Shown: positions 14,703-21,257 of the stretch, piece after piece | Layout: each line of letters opens with the position of its first letter | How positions within the stretch are numbered: position 1 is the first letter of the stretch | NCBI GenBank assembly: GCA_948919095.1 | Contig: CAQYCU010000019.1 | Coordinates: forward strand, 1 to 21,257 | Reading direction: 5' to 3' | Source of the DNA: an uncultured Clostridia bacterium | GTDB taxonomy: Bacteria > Bacillota > Clostridia > TANB77 > CAG-508 | Length of the DNA stretch: 21,257 nucleotides | Made by a program: the position numbers and the translations under genes | Notes under the pieces: model-generated | What the model was told of the DNA's origin: nothing | The model's database searches: none | The model's input: only the letters and a program-made list of their open reading frames with translations

Positions 14703-14752
14703 GGTTTTGCTTATTTCAGATAGTTACCTACTTAGGTTTTCAATCTTTAGGG

Positions 14753-15190
14753 TTAATAGTAACAAAAATAATGTCCGCTTGGTGAATGTTCATACACACC
14801 GCTTCCTTGCGTAAACAGTGCTTGATAAACAACATTTTCTGGCAAACCTGTATCTACTCTTCCGCGTAAGAAATTTTCCATATCAATACAAGTCTGCTCA
14901 TTTGGTGGATTATTAATCGAACCTGATGTAACTGGTGAATATTGCCCAGGTGCATATACCACATCTCTTATGGTATAGTACTTAAATGCTGGGTGCTTAA
15001 CTCTAAGTTCCATTATCCGTGCAACTTTGCACCTCTCCATACTTTTCATTTCTTCAATCTCTTCTTGAGTATAGAGGTGTTCCACGGAACTATAATTAAG
15101 ATACCCTGCTTCTGCGTTTACAATGTGACACAATAGGTCATAATACTCTTCAAAGAAATTATCTGCTATCTTTTTTGCAGATATGTACAT
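14753..15190 (-). CDS. SleB-like cell-wall hydrolase domain (3' half of split gene)
   Basis: This 145-codon frame holds a cell-wall hydrolase domain of the SleB/CwlJ type (PF07486-like). The catalytic glutamate segment LLCHIVNAEAG is present. ELRVKHPAF, TIRDVVYAPGQYSPVTSG and SINNPP follow, and the end is GHYFCYY, a common terminus of this family. It should cleave glycan strands of peptidoglycan. The ATG at 15190 is internal and has no ribosome binding site. The frame actually continues upstream through LEREEVEDMYISAKK to an (AT)6 tract, where it is out of frame with the membrane-anchored, coiled-coil half at 15166-15723. Losing one AT unit would join them into a 322-aa anchored hydrolase. 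As read here the domain is probably not translated efficiently. Confidence 0.75.
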   Translation of the reverse strand: MYISAKKIADNFFEEYYDLLCHIVNAEAGYLNYSSVEHLYTQEEIEEMKSMERCKVARIMELRVKHPAFKYYTIRDVVYAPGQYSPVTSGSINNPPNEQTCIDMENFLRGRVDTGLPENVVYQALFTQGSGVYEHSPSGHYFCYY

Positions 15191-15723
15191 GTCTTCAACT
15201 TCTTCTCTTTCAAGAATATATATATATCCCTTTGCTCACATATTCTAATATATACTTGTCCAATGATTTCATCCAGAAATTTTTGTACACGCACTCTGTG
15301 TCCTACTGAAAAACTTGGAATGTTATCAACCATACCTAAATATTCCTTGTACTTTTGCTCTATTTCTGCAATTTGCTTTTGAATCTCATCACTTCTTTCT
15401 ACATATTCGTGGTATTTTTCTTCCAATGTGTTGAAATCCCGATTTGCTTCACTGCATACTAACGCTGATTGTACAACTTCGTACATTTCTTGCAGTTCTG
15501 CTTTTTCAAGCTTATTTTCTTCCAGATATGATACTACATCCTCCATTTCTTGTTGTAAATTATTTAGGTCCTCGTCCGTTGGTACTCTTGGCTCTATCGC
15601 ATTGTAAATAATAGAAATAATTCCTTCTAATGAATTTTTGCCTGAATTAACTGTATAGAATGTCATTATTCCCATAATTATTGCGAGTATCACACAAATG
15701 CACCATTTTTGCTTTACATTCAT
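15166..15723 (-). CDS. Membrane-anchored coiled-coil half of split hydrolase
   Basis: This 185-codon frame begins with an uncleaved signal-anchor helix (CICVILAIIMGIMTFYTV, about residues 8-25). A long acidic coiled coil follows at roughly residues 50-150 (NLQQEMEDVVSYLEENKLEK and further heptads). It ends with an out-of-frame tail (FLKEKKLKTCTYLQKR) created where the reading passes an (AT)6 tract. In the shifted frame the sequence runs directly into the SleB-like domain at 14753-15190. The intact product would be an extracytoplasmic, membrane-tethered peptidoglycan hydrolase with a coiled-coil spacer. The start at 15723 follows GGGGAG by 11 nt and a TTGCAA-17-TATAAT promoter by about 50 nt. 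Confidence 0.75.
   Translation of the reverse strand: MNVKQKWCICVILAIIMGIMTFYTVNSGKNSLEGIISIIYNAIEPRVPTDEDLNNLQQEMEDVVSYLEENKLEKAELQEMYEVVQSALVCSEANRDFNTLEEKYHEYVERSDEIQKQIAEIEQKYKEYLGMVDNIPSFSVGHRVRVQKFLDEIIGQVYIRICEQRDIYIFLKEKKLKTCTYLQKR
15216..15227. repeat. (AT)6 dinucleotide tract at the frameshift
   Basis: Six AT units lie exactly at the junction of the two halves of the hydrolase gene. With five or eight units the halves are in one frame. With six (this sequence) the reading ends at 15166, and with seven it stops within two codons of the tract. This is the behaviour of a slipped-strand phase-variation tract, although a sequencing or assembly slip would look the same. Confidence 0.6.
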
Positions 15724-15771
15724 TTTTGCATTTTCTCCCCTTTGTGCTTTTTCTAAACGGGCGTACTATCT

Positions 15772-15800
15772 ATTATACATTATTTTTCTACTCATTGCAA
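15772..15800 (-). promoter_or_regulatory. Promoter of the split hydrolase gene
   Basis: On the minus strand, TTGCAA (15795-15800), a 17-nt spacer and a perfect TATAAT (15772-15777) precede the start codon by about 50 nt. Confidence 0.75.
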
Positions 15801-15894
15801 GTCTTTTTTTTAGTAATTTCCAAAGGATATAATTTTTTGCTGAACAATATACACTTATTTGTATATTTTATTCAATATCATTATTACTTTTATG

Positions 15895-15923
15895 TTGACA
15901 GTTTTAAAACTCCTTAGTATAAT
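15895..15923 (+). promoter_or_regulatory. mutS2 promoter, placed for a leaderless mRNA
   Basis: A perfect TTGACA (15895-15900) and a perfect TATAAT (15918-15923) are separated by 17 nt. Transcription should start about seven bases after the -10, at roughly 15930, only a few bases before the mutS2 ATG at 15933. Confidence 0.85.
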
Positions 15924-15932
15924 ATAATTGTT

Positions 15933-18233
15933 ATGAACGAAAAATATTTATATAAATTAGAATTTAATATTATAGTAGAAAAAATTAAAAATGGTTGCAA
16001 TACCTTTATTGGTAAAACTATTGCAAATAAACTTGAGCCTTCACAAAATAGTGAAAAGGTTTTTAATATGTTGTCTGAAACCAATGAAGCCTGTGAATTA
16101 ATTCATCTTTTGGGTGGCTTTCCTATTGGTTTTATAGATGATTTAAGTTTGCCATTAAAAAAGCTTGAAAGTTCTATCCCTTTAAATGCAAAGTTTTTAT
16201 TAAATATAGCAAATGTTTTAAAAAATTCAAGGGAACTTTTAGAATATTATAAAGAGGGAAAAAATTTAAAAAATTCTCTCACTGATAATGATAATTCTAC
16301 TGAGGCATGTAATAATACTGCTAATAGTACTTCCGATGAATTTAGCTTTTTAATTAGATATTTTGATAAACTATACACTAATAAAAATATAGAAGACAAA
16401 ATATTTTTTAGTATTATATCTGAAAATGAAATTGCTGATAATGCTTCTTCTAAACTTGCAGATATTAGACGTAATAAGAAGAATTTAGAAGCACAAATTA
16501 AAGCCAAACTTAATTCAATTATCCATTCTGCTTCATATTCAAAATATTTAATGGATAGTGTTGTTACTATTCGTAATGACAGATATGTTATTCCTGTTAA
16601 AGATGAATATAAGAGCTTTGTGAAGGGATTTATTCATGATGTATCAAGTAGTGGCTCAACTGTATATATTGAGCCTATTGCTATTTTTGAAATGAATAAT
16701 ACTATTAATAATTTGACAATAGATGAAAATAGAGAAATTGATATAATACTTGAAAAGCTATCAAGTATGCTATATCCCATTTTTAATAATATAAAAGAAA
16801 CTATTAATTCAATTGGTATGATAGATTTTATTGTTAGTAAAGCAAAGTATTCTATTGATAACGATTGTGTTATGCCTAATATTAATAACTTTATAGATTT
16901 AAAAAATGCTAGGCATCCACTAGTTTCGAAAGATATTGTAGTTCCTACCTCAATTTACTTAGGCGCCAATGATAAAAGTGATAAAAAATATTTTAGGACT
17001 TTAGTTATTACAGGGCCAAATACTGGTGGTAAAACTGTAACATTGAAAACCGTTGGTCTTCTTTGTGCTATGGCTCAGGCAGGGTTACATATTCCAGTCT
17101 CATCAGGAAGTACAATAAAAGTTTTTGATAATATTTTTGCTGATATCGGTGATGAGCAAAGTATTGCAGAATCATTAAGTACTTTCTCATCTCATATTAC
17201 AAATATAGTTCAAATACTTAAAACTTTTACTGAAAACAGCTTGATTCTAGTTGATGAGTTAGGTTCTGGAACGGACCCTATTGAAGGTTCAAGTCTTGCT
17301 ATTAGTTTGATTGAAACTTTCCATAAAAAAGGAGCCTTTACAATTGCAACTACTCATTATCATGAAATGAAAACTTACTGTATTTCTCATGAAGGTTTTG
17401 AAAATGCAAGTTGTGAGTTTGATATAAAAAATATGAAGCCTACATATCATTTATTAATTGGTATTCCTGGTAAAAGTAATGCTTTTGCTATTTGCAAACG
17501 AATAGGAATTAGTGATGATATTATAAATAGAGCATCTTCTCTAATTAGCAAACCTGACACTGATATAGAAACTTTATTAAAACATATATATGATACTAAA
17601 AAGAATATTGAAGATAAACAAGTTGAAATTGATAAGAATTTAAATCAAATTGAAACTTTAAGGAAATCTTTAGAAAGTGAACATTCTAATAAGTTAGCAC
17701 ATGAACAGGAAAAAATTGAAAAAGCTAAGGCTGAAGCTAGAGAAATTCTTATAAATGCTAAAGAGGAGGCTAATTCAATAATAAGTGAGCTAACACACAC
17801 TAAGGATATTAAAAAGGCAAATAATTTACGTAATCAATTAAATAATTCTATTAAAGATAGTGATGTGGGAAGCGGACTTGACTTAAGTGTTCTTCTTAAA
17901 TTGAATAACAAAGATGCTAATAAACTAGATGTATCAAAATCTAAGAAAAGTAAGTCTTCTGCTTATATACAAAATAGAAAAGCAATGTCTGTTTCAACTG
18001 AAATTAATTTACTTGGAGAAACTGTAGATATTGCAGTTGATATATTAGAAAAGTATTTGGATAACTGCAAAATGGCTGGACTTCATAAAGTTAGGGTTGT
18101 TCATGGAAAAGGAACTGGCAAACTTAGAGAAGGTATTCATAAATATTTAAAGGGTTCAAAATATGTAAAGGAGTTTTATATTGCTCCCTATGGTGAAGGT
18201 GATTATGGAGTTACAATAGTTGAATTAAAATAA
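15933..18233 (+). CDS. mutS2: MutS2 family ATPase/endonuclease with Smr domain
   Basis: MutS2 acts on branched DNA to restrain recombination and, in B. subtilis, also on collided ribosomes. The 766-aa protein begins with the typical KLEFNIIVEKI. It carries the Walker A GPNTGGKT at 361-368, Walker B DELGSGTDP at 441-449 and the ABC signature-like STFSSH between them. A charged coiled coil spans about 540-620, and the C-terminal Smr domain starts at about 690 with HGKGTGKLREG from H724. The Smr LDxR motif, usually LDLRG, reads INLLG at 691-695, so its Asp and Arg are missing. There is no Shine-Dalgarno, and the promoter places transcription start almost at the ATG, implying leaderless translation. 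It is monocistronic, ending at a strong terminator. Confidence 0.95.
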   Translation: MNEKYLYKLEFNIIVEKIKNGCNTFIGKTIANKLEPSQNSEKVFNMLSETNEACELIHLLGGFPIGFIDDLSLPLKKLESSIPLNAKFLLNIANVLKNSRELLEYYKEGKNLKNSLTDNDNSTEACNNTANSTSDEFSFLIRYFDKLYTNKNIEDKIFFSIISENEIADNASSKLADIRRNKKNLEAQIKAKLNSIIHSASYSKYLMDSVVTIRNDRYVIPVKDEYKSFVKGFIHDVSSSGSTVYIEPIAIFEMNNTINNLTIDENREIDIILEKLSSMLYPIFNNIKETINSIGMIDFIVSKAKYSIDNDCVMPNINNFIDLKNARHPLVSKDIVVPTSIYLGANDKSDKKYFRTLVITGPNTGGKTVTLKTVGLLCAMAQAGLHIPVSSGSTIKVFDNIFADIGDEQSIAESLSTFSSHITNIVQILKTFTENSLILVDELGSGTDPIEGSSLAISLIETFHKKGAFTIATTHYHEMKTYCISHEGFENASCEFDIKNMKPTYHLLIGIPGKSNAFAICKRIGISDDIINRASSLISKPDTDIETLLKHIYDTKKNIEDKQVEIDKNLNQIETLRKSLESEHSNKLAHEQEKIEKAKAEAREILINAKEEANSIISELTHTKDIKKANNLRNQLNNSIKDSDVGSGLDLSVLLKLNNKDANKLDVSKSKKSKSSAYIQNRKAMSVSTEINLLGETVDIAVDILEKYLDNCKMAGLHKVRVVHGKGTGKLREGIHKYLKGSKYVKEFYIAPYGEGDYGVTIVELK

Positions 18234-18272
18234 TGATTTATTTTACCTCGCAAAAATTAAATTATATATCAC

Positions 18273-18306
18273 AAAAACGAAGTTACATTCTCATAACTTC
18301 GTTTTT
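18273..18306 (+). terminator. Bidirectional terminator after mutS2
   Basis: AAAAACGAAGTTA (18273-18285) pairs perfectly over 13 bp with 18294-18306, with an 8-nt loop and A and T runs on either side. It serves mutS2 and the convergent cdaA-truA transcript. Confidence 0.9.
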
Positions 18307-18329
18307 ATTGTTTAATTATGTTTTCAATT

Positions 18330-18704
18330 TTACCTATTGTTGCCTAAACATCTGCAAATTCTTTTTTGACATCTACATATCCTGCATGCTCTCGTATTTG
18401 GCAAATCGTCATCATCATCGTCGTCATTATCACTGCCATTATCATTGTTGTTATCACCTCTATTATCAAAAAATGTATCAACTAAGCTTGTTATGAGCGC
18501 TATGGCTAATGCTAATAGTCCATATATTATGGCTACTATTATTGCTGTTGATGAGCCTGCAAATGCTACAAACGCTATAATCAAAGCTATAGCAAATATT
18601 ATGGCTGAAACAAGTACAGGATTGTTTAGTATTTTTTCTAGAGCAATCGAAAATATAATTACAGAAAGTGGAAGTACAAAAAATAGTAATAATAAAGTAT
18701 TCAT
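18330..18704 (-). CDS. Small YbeF-like membrane protein with Asp-rich, Cys/Arg tail
   Basis: A 124-aa protein with three hydrophobic helices (about 3-22, 29-50 and 53-75) starting MNTLLLLFFVLPLSVIIFSI. The N-terminal part resembles the small YbeF/DUF2651 membrane proteins of Firmicutes, whose function is unknown. That match is from memory and moderate. An Asp/Asn-rich linker with seven consecutive Asp follows, then the tail CRICRCQKRICRC, with cysteines spaced C-X2-C-X-C-X5-C-X-C. If cytoplasmic, this tail could bind a metal ion. The start at 18704 is chosen for GGAGGAG seven bases upstream; an ATG 21 codons earlier is unsupported. It follows truA by 46 nt and is probably the last gene of the cdaA operon. 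Confidence 0.7.
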   Translation of the reverse strand: MNTLLLLFFVLPLSVIIFSIALEKILNNPVLVSAIIFAIALIIAFVAFAGSSTAIIVAIIYGLLALAIALITSLVDTFFDNRGDNNNDNGSDNDDDDDDDLPNTRACRICRCQKRICRCLGNNR

Positions 18705-18750
18705 TTTTTTTCTCCTCCTGCAATATATTATGACTACATTAATAATTGTG

Positions 18751-19488
18751 TTACTCATAATATACATTCATCAAACAAAGTCCATTTGCAGGTAGAGTTT
18801 TTCCCGCATATTCTCTATCTTTCTTTTCTAATACTTCCCTCATATAAAATGGTTCTCTTTTTCCTTGTCCTATATCAACAAGTGTTCCAGCAATTATTCG
18901 AACCATATTATATAAAAATCCGTTTCCAGTAAGCTCAATAATTACAAGCTCTTTTTCTCTATAAACATTAGCATCATATATAATTCTAACACTGCTTTTG
19001 CTACTAGTTCCACTCGCTTTAAATGATTTAAAATCATGCTCTCCAATCAAGTATTTTATAGCTTCATTCATTTTGTTTTCATCTAATTTTATAGGAAAAT
19101 GATATTGAATATATCTATAAATTGCTGTTCCATGTTCTGTATTATTTATAATATATCTATACGTCTTTTTCTTGCAAGTATATCTGCTATGAAATCTTTC
19201 ATCAACCTCTTCTGCTTTCTTTATTCTTATTGATTTTTTTAAAACTGTATTTAATGCATATGGTATTTTATCAATTGGAATACTACATTCTGTTTTGAAA
19301 TTTGCAACTTGTCCTAATGCTGAAACTCCAGCATCAGTTCTGCCAGAACCAATAAGTTCAACATTTTCGCCAGTTATACTTTCAATAGCTCTTTCTATTT
19401 CTCCTTGAATATTAAGTTTGTCATTTTGCTTTTGCCAGCCTTTAAAATCTCTTCCATCATATTCAATCGTAAGTTTTACATTTCGCAT
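18751..19488 (-). CDS. truA: tRNA pseudouridine(38-40) synthase TruA
   Basis: Cytoplasmic enzyme that isomerises uridines 38-40 in the anticodon stem-loop of many tRNAs. The 245-aa length is standard. YDGRDFKGWQKQ is at the N-terminus, and the catalytic aspartate is D52 in GSGRTDAGVSALGQVANF. RFHSRYTCKKKTYRYII, HDFKSFKASG and GNGFLYNMVRIIAGTLVDIGQGK follow, as does a terminal PANGLCLMNVYY. The start has GGAGAACAAATA upstream. It begins 17 nt after the cdaA stop codon on the same strand, so it is probably co-transcribed with it. No separate promoter is obvious. Confidence 0.96.
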   Translation of the reverse strand: MRNVKLTIEYDGRDFKGWQKQNDKLNIQGEIERAIESITGENVELIGSGRTDAGVSALGQVANFKTECSIPIDKIPYALNTVLKKSIRIKKAEEVDERFHSRYTCKKKTYRYIINNTEHGTAIYRYIQYHFPIKLDENKMNEAIKYLIGEHDFKSFKASGTSSKSSVRIIYDANVYREKELVIIELTGNGFLYNMVRIIAGTLVDIGQGKREPFYMREVLEKKDREYAGKTLPANGLCLMNVYYE

Positions 19489-19505
19489 TATTTGTTCTCC
19501 AATTA

Positions 19506-20420
19506 TTAGTCTTCTTTTATATCGTTATTCTCTTTATATTTTTCAAATCTTTTCTTGAATTTTGTTATCTTATTTTCTCTCTCTTCTGCCCCAAACCTAG
19601 ACGTTACTAAATATTTTATTAATATACGCTTTAGAGCATCTTCCTTAACATCCGCAATTAGAGTTCCATCTTTTGCAATAGATATTTTCCCCGTTTCTTC
19701 TGATACAACAACTACAATAGCATCTGATTCTTTTGAAATTCCCATGGCAGCTCTGTGTCTAGTCCCCAGTTCTTTTGCTATATCTTTGTCATCTGATAAA
19801 GGTAAAATACATGCTGCAGAAGCGACTTTATTATTAGCTATTATAACTGCTCCATCGTGAAGTGGTGTATTTTCTACAAATATATTTACTATTAATTGAG
19901 GAGAAATTATTGCATCCATTTCTACCCCAGACTCTATAATGTCCTGAAGCTTTATTTCTCTTTCAAATACAATTAATGCACCTGTTTTTTCCTTTGCTAA
20001 TTCTTGAATTGCTATTAGAATTTTATATATATCCTCTTTTGTTTTGTCAATTATACTTTTTTCAATTCCTAAAAGTTTAGTAAATGTACTTGAACCTAAT
20101 TGCTCTAGTGCTCTTCTAAGTTCTGGTTGAAATATAACAATTATTGCAATTACACCATATGTCATAATTGAAGTTAAAATAAAATTAAGTATTCTAAATT
20201 TAAATATTCCACTTAATAGTGTAATTACAATTAATAAAACTATTCCTTTTAATAACTGTAACACTCTTGATTTTTTTGCTATTTTCACAAAACTATATAC
20301 TAATATTAAAACAGCTATTATATCAAGTATTAACATAATAATTGATAATGGATTTGCTTTTAAATCATTTAAATATTGTGTAATATCTATTTGCATTTTT
20401 TTGTTCAAATCTTCAAACAT
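19506..20420 (-). CDS. cdaA: Diadenylate cyclase CdaA
   Basis: Membrane-bound diadenylate cyclase that makes c-di-AMP from two ATP, controlling potassium and osmolyte uptake and cell-wall balance. The 304-aa protein has three transmembrane helices (about 26-45, 56-72 and 79-97) and a DAC domain with the signature DGAVII (189-194) and GTRHRAAMGIS (219-229). LGSSTFTKLLGIE forms the linker. It is about 30 aa longer than the B. subtilis protein, with extra charged residues at both ends. The start has GGAGG upstream. The usual partners cdaR and glmM are absent. Instead a 46-aa membrane protein precedes it and truA follows, so cyclase control may differ from the CdaR/GlmM model. Confidence 0.95.
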   Translation of the reverse strand: MFEDLNKKMQIDITQYLNDLKANPLSIIMLILDIIAVLILVYSFVKIAKKSRVLQLLKGIVLLIVITLLSGIFKFRILNFILTSIMTYGVIAIIVIFQPELRRALEQLGSSTFTKLLGIEKSIIDKTKEDIYKILIAIQELAKEKTGALIVFEREIKLQDIIESGVEMDAIISPQLIVNIFVENTPLHDGAVIIANNKVASAACILPLSDDKDIAKELGTRHRAAMGISKESDAIVVVVSEETGKISIAKDGTLIADVKEDALKRILIKYLVTSRFGAEERENKITKFKKRFEKYKENNDIKED

Positions 20421-20484
20421 ATTTTCCTCCGTTTATTTTGAAAATTTCTGTTCATATGCTACTACTGCATTTTGTATATTATAA

Positions 20485-20625
20485 TTATCCAATTAGCATA
20501 AATATTAATGATGCAGTTGCTGCAAAACACATAATTAATGCCAATATTAAAGCAATTATTCTAGTTAATCCGCTTCTTGTGCTATGATATTTTTTGTTCT
20601 TTTTTTCTTTTTTATCTTCTTCCAT
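20485..20625 (-). CDS. 46-aa single-helix membrane microprotein upstream of cdaA
   Basis: This short gene encodes a 46-aa protein: a strongly charged N-terminus (MEEDKKEKKNKKYHSTRS), then one transmembrane helix (LTRIIALILALIMCFAATAS and a few more hydrophobic residues) ending in LIG. The start ATG at 20625 has AGAAAGGA six bases upstream, a convincing ribosome binding site. The stop is 64 nt before the cdaA start, same strand, with no terminator between, so it is probably the first gene of the cdaA-truA unit. No family is recognised. The position suggests it could interact with CdaA in the membrane, but this is inference only. Confidence 0.7.
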   Translation of the reverse strand: MEEDKKEKKNKKYHSTRSGLTRIIALILALIMCFAATASLIFMLIG

Positions 20626-20651
20626 TTGATTTTCCTTTCTTAATTGTTATT

Positions 20652-20693
20652 GTTTAGGCAAGCTTTATGTATAGTTAAATCACTTGCCTAAAC
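20652..20693 (-). terminator. Hairpin after the DUF285 repeat gene
   Basis: GTTTAGGCAAG (20652-20662) pairs perfectly over 11 bp with 20683-20693, with a 20-nt loop, just past the stop codon of the repeat protein. The minus-strand tail (AATAACAATT) is only moderately T-rich, so termination may be partial. No clear promoter for the microprotein-cdaA unit is visible here, leaving read-through possible. Confidence 0.6.
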
Positions 20694-20701
20694 TAATTAT
20701 T

Positions 20702-21257
20702 TTAATATATTACGAAGTTTACACTTCCTACCCAGTAATAATTTCTATCCCACCAGTCATAATACCAGTCATAAGTTGTATGATGCCCAAATATTTTATA
20801 TCTATATGAATTTGTATAATAATTTTGATAACTATTTGCGTTCTCATCATATGCTCTTCTTAATTTTGCTCTATTATAATTGCCATATGTATTATTTTCT
20901 TGTGAGTTTATTATAAGTGTGAAAGCATCTCTACAACCTACAAACATACCTTCTAAATTGTATATTGAAACAGAAGTCGTATTTAATGCGCTTAAATTAA
21001 CAGTACGTATATTTCTACAAGAATAGAACATATTTCTCATATTTGTAACATTTATTGTATCATCTCCTGATAAATTAGCAGTTCTTAGTTGGTAACAATT
21101 ATAGAACATATCGTTCATGTATCTAACATTACTTGTATTACTTCCTGATAAGTCGACTGTTGTAAGAGCTCTACATTCTTTAAACATATTAGACATATCT
21201 TGTAAATTAGGACATTTCCATCCTGACATATCTACTGTTGTTAATCTATCTCTTGTA
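20702..21257 (-). CDS. BspA-like/DUF285 repeat surface protein, 5' end outside window
   Basis: C-terminal part (at least 184 residues) of a protein with BspA-like leucine-rich repeats of the DUF285 type. Units of roughly 23-25 residues follow the pattern MF-x2-C-x2-L-x3-(D/N)LS-x3-T-x-(N/S)V-x2-M, for example NMFKECRALTTVDLSG and NMFYSCRNIRTVNLSA. Such proteins are usually secreted or cell-surface ligand binders in gut and oral bacteria. The frame stays open to the window edge (RDRLTTVD continues the repeat), so the ATG at 21229 is not the true start. The end is unusual: an asparagine- and aromatic-rich tail (YDWYYDWWDRNYYWVG) with no sortase motif. No second domain is visible in this part. 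Confidence 0.8.
   Translation of the reverse strand, partial: TRDRLTTVDMSGWKCPNLQDMSNMFKECRALTTVDLSGSNTSNVRYMNDMFYNCYQLRTANLSGDDTINVTNMRNMFYSCRNIRTVNLSALNTTSVSIYNLEGMFVGCRDAFTLIINSQENNTYGNYNRAKLRRAYDENANSYQNYYTNSYRYKIFGHHTTYDWYYDWWDRNYYWVGSVNFVIY

Noticed and set aside
18398..18440. ATC/GTC trinucleotide-rich stretch as a microsatellite or CRISPR-like repeat
   Set aside because: It is in frame within the YbeF-like gene and encodes the Asp-rich linker. There are no spacers and no regular repeat unit.
18233..18795. Plus-strand frames at 18233-18496 and 18445-18795
   Set aside because: They cross the mutS2 terminator or run antisense to the YbeF-like gene. The His-rich stretch is just the complement of the Asp codon run.

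Overview
This window is AT-rich DNA with Firmicutes-type signals: AGGAGG-like ribosome binding sites, TTGACA-17-TATAAT promoters and short hairpin plus T-run terminators. The gene content (CdaA diadenylate cyclase, MutS2, TypA, a four-S1-domain protein, a YbeF-like membrane protein and a BspA/DUF285-type surface repeat protein) suggests an uncultured gut-type member of the Clostridia. Species cannot be named from the sequence. Almost every gene is on the minus strand. The plus-strand exceptions are mutS2 and two GC-richer genes at 9113 and 13835.

Layout. 1-454: no confident gene, a possible gene edge, palindromes and a terminator. 498-2874 (minus): cytidine deaminase-like gene, TrmR-type methyltransferase and obg. 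2949-5988 (minus): S1-domain protein and typA, overlapping by 8 nt behind a consensus promoter. 6035-7919 (minus): a nucleotidase-like HAD gene and pepT. 7928-10400: a decaying accessory zone with an orphan plus-strand promoter, a ruined alanine racemase gene that still has its promoter and ribosome binding site, a 58-aa GC-rich gene with a structured 3' UTR, an unrecognised 158-aa gene and a Nudix scrap. 10400-13650 (minus): DtxR-like regulator, mnmA, tcdA, tRNA-Thr(CGT) and a HAD phosphatase. The mnmA, tcdA and tRNA genes all concern tRNA supply or modification. 13708-15800: a second GC-rich accessory gene (two-helix membrane protein) convergent with a SleB-like cell-wall hydrolase broken at an (AT)6 tract. 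15895-18306 (plus): mutS2, probably on a leaderless mRNA. 18330-20625 (minus): a 46-aa membrane microprotein, cdaA, truA and a YbeF-like membrane protein, apparently one operon. 20652-21257 (minus): the C-terminal part of a DUF285/BspA-like repeat protein cut by the window edge.

The core genes are housekeeping: translation factors, tRNA modification, c-di-AMP synthesis, DNA processing and peptide or nucleotide turnover. The most unusual material is: two compositionally foreign, self-contained plus-strand transcription units sharing a terminator tail; a likely dinucleotide-slippage switch in a membrane-anchored cell-wall hydrolase; a DtxR-family regulator that seems to have lost its metal ligands and gained a C-terminal cysteine cluster; a leaderless mutS2 with an altered Smr LDxR motif; and a small membrane protein leading the cdaA operon. 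No CRISPR array, intact insertion sequence, rRNA or recognisable riboswitch was seen.
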